Shown here in pieces: positions 1 through 4,733 of a DNA stretch of 5,986 nucleotides. The translations under genes were made by a program, and so were the position numbers. The DNA comes from an uncultured Porphyromonadaceae bacterium (GTDB taxonomy: Bacteria > Bacteroidota > Bacteroidia > Bacteroidales > Muribaculaceae). Each line of letters begins with the position of its first letter. Within the stretch, counting starts at the first letter, position 1. The notes below the pieces were generated by a model that was not told the origin of the DNA, did not search any database, and saw nothing but the letters and a program-made list of their open reading frames with translations. Location: NCBI GenBank assembly GCA_947176615.1, contig CAMWRO010000190.1, positions 1 to 5,986 of the forward strand. The letters are read 5' to 3'.

Positions 1-512
1 AAATCGATAGAGCCGTGGAAATCTTTTTCTACGCCGTTCTCTTTGAGGTAGGCGACAAGTACGCGGGCAAGTTCGAGTGCCTTGCGGGGACAGCTTGTGA
101 AGTTAACCTCGACAGCCTTGAGGTCGATGCCTTTAAGAAGGGTGGCAACAGTTTCGGCTGTGGGTTCTTCTACGCGGAAACCGAGCGAGGTAACACCCTT
201 GGTCAGAACGTCGAGCGCCTTTGCATTTGCTTCGGCGGGAGTCTCGGCGATGATTTCCTGACGGGTGAGCCAGTCATTGTCGGTGCGGGTACCGCGCACA
301 TAGGGGAATTCCCCGGGAAGAGAGTTGGTAGTAGCGAGGTTTTCGATGTCTTCAGCGCGATACATGGGCTGAACATTGAATCCTTCATTGGTTCGCCAGA
401 CCAATTTTTTGTCAAAAGGAGCGCCTTTCAGGTCAGCCTCCACTTTGGCTTTCCACTCGGCTGTTGATACCGGGGGAAATTGGTCAAACAATTTTTCTTT
501 TTTTTCTGCCAT
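1..512 (-). CDS. mutA: Methylmalonyl-CoA mutase small (beta) subunit, N-terminal part
   Basis: This is the small, non-catalytic subunit of adenosylcobalamin-dependent methylmalonyl-CoA mutase, which interconverts succinyl-CoA and (R)-methylmalonyl-CoA in the cytoplasm. In Bacteroidales the enzyme serves propionate formation from succinate. The frame opens at ATG 512-510 and stays open to the window edge (170 full codons), so the C-terminal portion lies outside. The start MAEKKEKLFDQFPPVSTAEW, then KVEADLKGAPFDKKLVWRTNEG (residues 23-44), QPMYRAEDIENL (48-59), and YVRGTRTDNDWLTRQEI (72-88) followed by the FTSCPRKALELA stretch (136-147) match the N-terminal and early barrel region of the MutA family. 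This region has no cobalamin-binding motif; in this family that function belongs to MutB, expected immediately downstream. Unlike the packed genes upstream, it has its own promoter and a 228-bp intergenic region, so it is probably a separate transcription unit. The start is preceded by an A/T-rich leader without a Shine-Dalgarno sequence, normal for Bacteroidota. The family call is from recognition, not a search. Confidence 0.93.
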   Translation of the reverse strand, partial: MAEKKEKLFDQFPPVSTAEWKAKVEADLKGAPFDKKLVWRTNEGFNVQPMYRAEDIENLATTNSLPGEFPYVRGTRTDNDWLTRQEIIAETPAEANAKALDVLTKGVTSLGFRVEEPTAETVATLLKGIDLKAVEVNFTSCPRKALELARVLVAYLKENGVEKDFHGSID

Positions 513-521
513 GATTTAGGT

Positions 522-542
522 ATTAAATTATTATAATTTAAT
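522..542 (-). repeat. AT-only 10-bp-arm inverted repeat in the mutA leader
   Basis: The sequence contains a perfect inverted repeat: arm attaaattat at 522-531, one central base at 532, and arm ataatttaat at 533-542. All 21 bases are A or T. It ends 9 nt before the mutA start codon and lies downstream of the predicted promoter, so it would be in the 5' leader of the mRNA. As DNA it resembles a dimeric-regulator operator half-site pair; as RNA it could form an 8-bp A-U stem with a 5-nt loop close to the ribosome-loading region. The surroundings are already very AT-rich, which raises the chance of an accidental palindrome. Function is not known. Confidence 0.6.
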
Positions 543-586
543 TCTCAATGTTAGATGATTATGGTATAGTTGTGGTTAACACCATG

Positions 587-617
587 CAAAGTTACATTAT
601 TTATTATAAATAGCAAG
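587..617 (-). promoter_or_regulatory. Predicted Bacteroidetes sigma-A promoter for mutA
   Basis: Read on the minus strand, a TAACTTTG box (594-587) matches the Bacteroidetes -7 consensus TAnnTTTG exactly. It is preceded, with a 19-nt spacer, by CTTG (617-614), whose TTG matches the -33 element; known spacing is about 19-21 nt. A start of transcription would fall near 580, giving a leader of roughly 65-70 nt before the mutA ATG at 512. The spacer is almost pure A/T. Reading the rest of the minus strand I found no other exact TAnnTTTG box, in line with the upstream genes being transcribed from a promoter outside the window. Confidence 0.65.
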
Positions 618-706
618 CAAATGACGCCCAAAATCATCGCCATGTCTAAAATAACAGAGTTTTGGCAGTGGCAATAATCACGGGTAGACGCTAATGTTAG
701 ATTTCG

Positions 707-725
707 CGGATGAGCGCGGCATCCG
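707..725 (-). terminator. Weak hairpin after the dipeptidase gene, possible operon end
   Basis: An inverted repeat, CGGATG (725-720) and CATCCG (712-707) with a 7-nt GC-rich loop, begins 16 nt after the TGA stop of the dipeptidase gene. It sits where the operon mRNA should end. The stem is only 6 bp and no run of T follows on the minus strand, so it does not meet the usual definition of an intrinsic terminator. It may only mark a 3' end or be accidental. No better terminator is visible between 740 and 620. Confidence 0.25.
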
Positions 726-740
726 GGGCATATCGATGGG

Positions 741-1403
741 TCAGAAATCGATTAATTTGTAATGTGTCCGGGCTGTCGCGCGTGACACAAGGTTGAAGTG
801 CCACCACTCGGTGCGCAGCGGAGTGAACCCGGCGGCTTTCATTACCCGGCGCAGCAACAGCCGGTTTTGTCGTTCTTGCTCGGTGATGATTCCTCGTGTC
901 ACGAGCGATGTCTCGCGGTCAATGTTGGCCTCGGGGCCGAGATGGTCGACGGGTGTCCCCATCGGGAGTTCCTTGCCGTTTTCATCGGCAATGGTTATGT
1001 CGACCGCAAGGCCGTAGTTGTGCAGACCGCCGCCGTTACGCGGATTGGACACATACCGTGCTTTGGATGTCCCTTGCACGACACGGTACATCTTGCGCTG
1101 AACGCTCATCGGGCGCGATGCGTCCTTAACGAGAAGATTCCATTGAGGGTGACTTTTGTGAAGTTCCTCTTGCGCCTTCACGAGCGCACGGGCAGCCTTG
1201 GGGTGCAGATAGGCTTGCCGCAGGTCGTCATAGAGCAGTACGCCTGTGAAATTGTCGGCCCGTGCATACATCAGGTCTACCACGATGGTCGAATCCATCT
1301 TGGCGATGTCGACCAATCCCATTTCTGCAAGGCGGGAGGCTGTGTCGACGGCAGAAACGTTCTGTGAAAGCAGCATGACGATAGGGAGAAGGAATCGTTT
1401 CAT
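741..1403 (-). CDS. Exported D-alanyl-D-alanine dipeptidase, VanX/DdpX family (peptidase M15D)
   Basis: A 220-residue zinc metallopeptidase predicted to cleave D-Ala-D-Ala or a similar cell-wall dipeptide. Residues 1-18 (MKRFLLPIVMLLSQNVSA) look like a Sec signal peptide with an A-x-A-like VSA cleavage site and no lipobox cysteine, so the mature enzyme is likely periplasmic. The M15D signatures are in order: DASRP with the catalytic-site Arg97 (VanX Arg71 position), GLHNYGLAVD with zinc ligands His128 and Asp135, ELPMGTPVD (145-153), and TEWWHF with the catalytic Glu199 and zinc ligand His202. The VanX motif S-x-H-x-x-G-x-A-x-D reads G-x-H here (Gly126). Length is close to VanX (about 200) plus the signal peptide. 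Its ATG shares one base with the rlmH stop (TGATG), implying translational coupling as the last gene of the operon. There is no vanH, vanA or vanRS nearby, so a glycopeptide-resistance role is unlikely; peptidoglycan dipeptide turnover is more plausible. The true substrate is not proven by sequence. Confidence 0.9.
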   Translation of the reverse strand: MKRFLLPIVMLLSQNVSAVDTASRLAEMGLVDIAKMDSTIVVDLMYARADNFTGVLLYDDLRQAYLHPKAARALVKAQEELHKSHPQWNLLVKDASRPMSVQRKMYRVVQGTSKARYVSNPRNGGGLHNYGLAVDITIADENGKELPMGTPVDHLGPEANIDRETSLVTRGIITEQERQNRLLLRRVMKAAGFTPLRTEWWHFNLVSRATARTHYKLIDF

Positions 1404-1876
1404 CAGTCGTGGTGATATGGTTCGCCGCGCAGGATAGTCATTGCGCGATAGATTTGTTCGATAAAAAACAGCCGCACCATTTCGTGGGTAAAGGTCATGC
1501 GCGAAAGTGAGATTTTTTCATTGGCCCGGGCATACATTTCAGGAGAAAAGCCGTAAGGGCCACCCACTATAAATACGAGCCGCTTGATACCCTGCACCAT
1601 CTTTTTGTCGATGTATTCCGAAAACTCACGCGAGGTAAATTCGCGCCCGCGCTCGTCGAGCAGCACGACCACGTCGCCCGGCTGCAATGCCGCGAGCATT
1701 GCTGTGCCTTCGCGTTGTTTCTGAGCCTCCTCGGTCAGAGCCTTGGTCGCCTTGACATCGGGGATGACCTGAAGGTCGACGGGTAGGTAATGGCCCACGC
1801 GTTTAAGGTAGTTTTCGATACCTGTGTTTATATAGGGTGTGGTTGTCTTTCCCACGGCAAGAAGTAAAATTTTCAT
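1403..1876 (-). CDS. rlmH: 23S rRNA (pseudouridine1915-N3)-methyltransferase RlmH (SPOUT family)
   Basis: RlmH is a small homodimeric SPOUT methyltransferase that uses SAM to methylate N3 of pseudouridine 1915 in helix 69 of 23S rRNA, late in ribosome assembly. At 157 residues it has the usual family length. The N-terminus MKILLLAVGKT is typical. LLDERGREFTS (72-82), the SAM-binding knot segment VFIVGGPYGFS (101-111), the helix HEMVRLFFIEQIYRA (131-145) and the C-terminal PYHHD (153-157) are the diagnostic RlmH signatures, so all expected active-site parts are present. The start codon overlaps the radC stop by 4 nt (ATGA at 1876-1873), and the stop overlaps the dipeptidase start by 1 nt, placing it firmly inside the operon. 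No Shine-Dalgarno is seen beyond a short AAGG. Nothing indicates damage or transfer; this should be a housekeeping copy. Confidence 0.97.
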   Translation of the reverse strand: MKILLLAVGKTTTPYINTGIENYLKRVGHYLPVDLQVIPDVKATKALTEEAQKQREGTAMLAALQPGDVVVLLDERGREFTSREFSEYIDKKMVQGIKRLVFIVGGPYGFSPEMYARANEKISLSRMTFTHEMVRLFFIEQIYRAMTILRGEPYHHD

Positions 1877-2589
1877 AATCGGCCTTCGTCATTATATGAA
1901 TAAAAGCGGTCGCGGCCTATGATGACATGGTCAAGGACGCGGATGTCGAGAAGTTGCGCCCCGTCTTTGATGCGTTTTGTCAGATGGTCATCGTCGGCAC
2001 TGGGACGCACGGCTCCCGACGGGTGGTTGTGGACAAGGATGATGGCTGATGCCACACAGTCGATTGCCCGTTTGAGCAACAGTTTCACATCGACAACGGT
2101 GGCCGATGTACCTCCTTGTGAAATGCACCGGCGATACTTTACCGTATTGCCCCGGGTGAGTATAAGAATCCAAAATTCTTCGTAGTCAAGCAGCTCCATG
2201 TGCCCGCGCATCAGCTCGTAGACATCTTTGCTGGAACGGATGACCGCCTCGGCGTTTTTCATGTCGCGGCGGCAGCGTGCCCCGAGTTCAAAGGCGGCAG
2301 CGAGGCTGATCGCCTTGGCCGGGCCTACTCCTTTATACTTTTTACACATCTCGTCGATGGTGAGGCGGGCAAGCAGGGAAAGACGGTTGTCGCAGTCGGC
2401 GAGGATTTTCCGCGACATGTCTACCACCGACATGCCGGGCAGACCGCCACCGAATATAATGGCAAGCAATTCGGCATCGGAAAGCGAGCCGATGCCGTGT
2501 TTCATCGCTTTCTCTCTCGGGCGGTCATCGTCGCTCATGTCGGTGATGCGCAACGATGTGAAAGGGGTTTCGGGGTCTTGGCGGTTCAT
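1873..2589 (-). CDS. radC: RadC family JAB/MPN-domain protein
   Basis: A 238-residue RadC (DUF2466/JAB) protein, full length for the chromosomal family. The N-terminal UPF0758 region carries DDRPREKAMKHGIGSLSDAE (21-40), followed by a helix-hairpin-helix-like segment YKGVGPAKAISLAAAFELG (85-103). The C-terminal JAMM metalloprotease-like domain has the upstream Glu in YEEFW (136-140) and the metal-binding HNHPSG (187-192) followed by Ser197 and Asp200, which satisfies HxH-x7-S-x2-D. Despite the name, a role in DNA repair is doubtful for the family and the biochemical activity is unsettled; the intact metal site suggests real catalysis or metal binding. The ATG at 2589 follows the glycosyltransferase stop after only 3 nt, and its stop overlaps rlmH by 4 nt. 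Lack of adjacent plasmid, phage or integrative-element genes argues for the core chromosomal paralogue rather than the mobile-element-associated form. Confidence 0.96.
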   Translation of the reverse strand: MNRQDPETPFTSLRITDMSDDDRPREKAMKHGIGSLSDAELLAIIFGGGLPGMSVVDMSRKILADCDNRLSLLARLTIDEMCKKYKGVGPAKAISLAAAFELGARCRRDMKNAEAVIRSSKDVYELMRGHMELLDYEEFWILILTRGNTVKYRRCISQGGTSATVVDVKLLLKRAIDCVASAIILVHNHPSGAVRPSADDDHLTKRIKDGAQLLDIRVLDHVIIGRDRFYSYNDEGRL

Positions 2590-2592
2590 GAT

Positions 2593-3603
2593 TTATTTCC
2601 CTTTTCTCATTTCGATTTCCTCATTGATGTCACGGCCTCGGCCAAAGACTATTTTTGTCAGATAGGCTTTGATGAATCCGCAGCCATAGCCTCCGATCTG
2701 TATAATGCTTGCCGGAACAGCTTTCAATGCTATCAGCAGGGAACGCGTCGAAATCCATGCCGAGACAAAGATTGCCATGAGGTATATCCCGATAGGCAAC
2801 AGGAACCAAGGGGAGACGAAGATGCCGAGGAGAATCAGCGCGATTCCCAATATTACGGCGACTGCGGGGAGTGCGTGGACGATTTTCAGCGAGTCGGGAT
2901 AGAGCAGTTTGAGCGTTATGCGTGACATGCCGAAAACGTAGACCTGCCGCAGAAATTTGGCGAAGTCCACGCGGCGTTTGTGATATACATGGGCCGGGTG
3001 AATGAGTCCGATGGTAAATCCGGCCTGCCGTATGCGGGTGGACATGTCGATGTCTTCGGAAAACATTTCGCGGAATCCGCCGACAGTCTCGTAGACACGG
3101 CGTGAGTATCCCATATTGAACGTGCGCGGGACAAATTTTTCAAGACTGACTTTCCCCCCTCTGATACCTCCGGTTGTCAGGAAGGAGGTCATCGAGTAGT
3201 TGATTGCTTTCTGTGTCGAGGAAAATGACTCGTGTGCAGCGTCGGGCCCGCCGAAACAATCGAGAGGATTCTCGTCAAGGGCCCCGGTCAGTATCTTGAA
3301 ATAGTCGGGCGGGATGACGCAGTCGCTGTCGAAAAACACAAAGTATTCCCCTCGGGCACGGTCGAGGCCGTAGTTGCGGGCAATTGACCGGCCCTCGTTC
3401 TCCTTATAATAATATGAGGCATCGACATCGGGATAGGATTTCACGATGTCGCCGCACGGGTCGGTCGAGCCGTCTTCGACGATAATGACCTCGAAATTTT
3501 TGAGAGTCTGCGCCGAAAGGCTGTCCATCAGGTCACGCACTTCGTCAATGCGGTTATAGACCGGTACGATGACCGAGAATCGGGGAGTAGTGTCAGTTGG
3601 CAT
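2593..3603 (-). CDS. Family 2 glycosyltransferase with C-terminal membrane segments
   Basis: A 336-residue inverting GT-A glycosyltransferase that should transfer a sugar from a nucleotide-sugar donor on the cytoplasmic face of the inner membrane. The start FSVIVPVYNRIDEV (9-22), VIIVEDGSTD (39-48) and NEGRSIARNYGL (69-80) are the nucleotide-binding half. FFDSDC (90-95) gives the metal-binding DxD, and FSEDIDMSTRIRQAG (181-195) the acceptor-side ED motif with the probable catalytic base. The processive-synthase QxxRW motif is not present; the equivalent region reads RQVYVFGMSR (219-228). Hydrophobic stretches at about 244-264, 266-285 and 289-310 predict two or three membrane segments, followed by a charged cytosolic tail. 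Its ATG shares one base with the nspC stop (TGATG) and radC follows after 3 nt. No other glycan genes are present in the window, so donor and acceptor cannot be named; lipid-linked, capsular or glycolipid acceptors are all possible. Confidence 0.92.
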   Translation of the reverse strand: MPTDTTPRFSVIVPVYNRIDEVRDLMDSLSAQTLKNFEVIIVEDGSTDPCGDIVKSYPDVDASYYYKENEGRSIARNYGLDRARGEYFVFFDSDCVIPPDYFKILTGALDENPLDCFGGPDAAHESFSSTQKAINYSMTSFLTTGGIRGGKVSLEKFVPRTFNMGYSRRVYETVGGFREMFSEDIDMSTRIRQAGFTIGLIHPAHVYHKRRVDFAKFLRQVYVFGMSRITLKLLYPDSLKIVHALPAVAVILGIALILLGIFVSPWFLLPIGIYLMAIFVSAWISTRSLLIALKAVPASIIQIGGYGCGFIKAYLTKIVFGRGRDINEEIEMRKGK

Positions 3604-4733
3604 CAGTCCATGCGGTTTTTATAATCGTTGTAATCGAAACGTCTCAGGTATTCCACTTCGCCGTTGCTGCGGGCAAGAACCATGTCGGGGTGGGCGATGC
3701 CGTTGAACATGGTAGTCTTGACTGTGGTGTAGTGGTTCATGTCTTCAAGAGTCAGACGGTCTCCTTCTTTGAGGGGGCGGGGGAAAGTCCAGTCGCCCAC
3801 ATAGTCGCCGCTCAGGCATGAGTTGCCTCCGAGGCGATAGGATGGCAGTCCCGGTGCAGCCTCGACGCTTTCGGTTATCGCCGGTTGATAGGGCATTTCA
3901 AGACAGTCGGGCATGTGGCAGGCAAACGACGCGTCGATAATCGCTGTCTTTATGCCTTGATTCTCGACAACGTCAAGAACCGAGGTCACAAGGTCGCCGG
4001 TGCGCCATGTAAACGCGCTGCCGGGTTCCATAACGACTTGCAGCCACGGATAGCGGTTGCGGAATTCGTTTAACACCGAGATGAGGTGTCCCACATCATA
4101 TCCTTCACGGGTCATGAGGTGACCCCCTCCGAAGTTCACCCATTTCAGCCGGGGAAGATATTTGCCAAATTGTTCCTCGAAGGCCGTGAGGACTTTTTCG
4201 AGGTCGAAAGAGGTTGACTCGCACAGCTGATGAAAATGGAATCCTTCCAGTCCCTCCGGGAAATTCCCCTCAAGTTGTTCGGCAGTGACACCGAAACGCG
4301 AGCCGGGGAGCGCCGGATTATAGAGGTCGGTTTCAATGACCGAGCATTGAGGGTTGACTCTCAGTCCGGGAGAGACTCCGCGAGAAAGCGCGACTGAGCC
4401 ATACTTTTCCCACTGCCCGAGCGAATTGAATGTGATATGGGTTGCCCGGTCGAGAAACTCGTCAATGGTCGCGGGTGTATAGACCGGGCAGTAGACATGT
4501 GCCTCGCCTCCCAGTTCCTCTGTGCCGAGCCGCAACTCGTTGAGGCTGCTGGCTGTGAAATCGCGGTTATATTCGCTGATAATGGGGAATGTGCGCCACA
4601 GAGCATTGGCCTTGAACGCCATTATGATATTGACCCCGGCCTCCCTCTCGACACGATTGATGAGCGAGAGGTTACGACGCAGGCGGTCTTCATATACAAT
4701 GTAAAACGGGGTGGGGATATCCTGTATTTTCAT
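3603..4733 (-). CDS. nspC: Carboxynorspermidine/carboxyspermidine decarboxylase
   Basis: A 376-residue PLP-dependent decarboxylase of the alanine-racemase-fold (group IV) class. It removes CO2 from carboxyspermidine or carboxynorspermidine, the last step of the aspartate-semialdehyde route to spermidine or norspermidine. The PLP lysine is Lys41 in MAFKANA (38-44). HFHQLCES (166-173), the phosphate-binding GGGH (202-205), EPGSAF (236-241), the substrate-loop HMPDCLEMPYQP (273-284) and the active-site cysteine Cys306 in NSCLSGD (304-310) are all present and in order, and the length is normal. In Bacteroides this enzyme class makes spermidine, so carboxyspermidine is the likelier substrate; sequence alone does not separate the two. 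The partner carboxyspermidine dehydrogenase is not in this window. The start overlaps the helicase stop by 4 nt (ATGA at 4733-4730), and the stop overlaps the glycosyltransferase start by 1 nt. Confidence 0.95.
   Translation of the reverse strand: MKIQDIPTPFYIVYEDRLRRNLSLINRVEREAGVNIIMAFKANALWRTFPIISEYNRDFTASSLNELRLGTEELGGEAHVYCPVYTPATIDEFLDRATHITFNSLGQWEKYGSVALSRGVSPGLRVNPQCSVIETDLYNPALPGSRFGVTAEQLEGNFPEGLEGFHFHQLCESTSFDLEKVLTAFEEQFGKYLPRLKWVNFGGGHLMTREGYDVGHLISVLNEFRNRYPWLQVVMEPGSAFTWRTGDLVTSVLDVVENQGIKTAIIDASFACHMPDCLEMPYQPAITESVEAAPGLPSYRLGGNSCLSGDYVGDWTFPRPLKEGDRLTLEDMNHYTTVKTTMFNGIAHPDMVLARSNGEVEYLRRFDYNDYKNRMD

Noticed and set aside
551..643. A 30-codon minus-strand frame starting MAMILGVICLLFII, hydrophobic like a small membrane peptide.
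   Set aside because: It runs across the predicted mutA promoter and transcription start, so that transcript would not carry its start codon. It has no ribosome-binding signal, and AT-rich DNA readily yields Ile/Leu/Phe/Asn codons.
547..702. Direct 10-bp repeat aatgttagat at 547-556 and 693-702.
   Set aside because: Two copies of a 10-mer, 146 bp apart, in AT-rich non-coding DNA can arise by chance, and there is no third copy or symmetry linking them to a regulator.
678..731. A 17-codon minus-strand frame (MPRMPRSSAKSNISVYP) just after the dipeptidase stop.
   Set aside because: Too short and without recognisable similarity or initiation signal; one such frame is expected by chance.
798..1367. 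A 189-codon plus-strand frame opposite the dipeptidase gene.
   Set aside because: The minus-strand frame carries all M15D catalytic motifs, so this one is a shadow.
741..1403. Glycopeptide (vancomycin) resistance gene vanX.
   Set aside because: No vanH, ligase or vanRS genes are adjacent, the protein has an export signal unlike VanX, and the neighbours are housekeeping genes.
2200..2925. A 241-codon plus-strand open frame across the radC and glycosyltransferase genes.
   Set aside because: It lies antisense to two confidently recognised genes. Its translation has no recognisable domain and ends in a compositionally odd Glu/Asp/Arg-rich tail, as expected for a shadow of GC-rich coding sequence.
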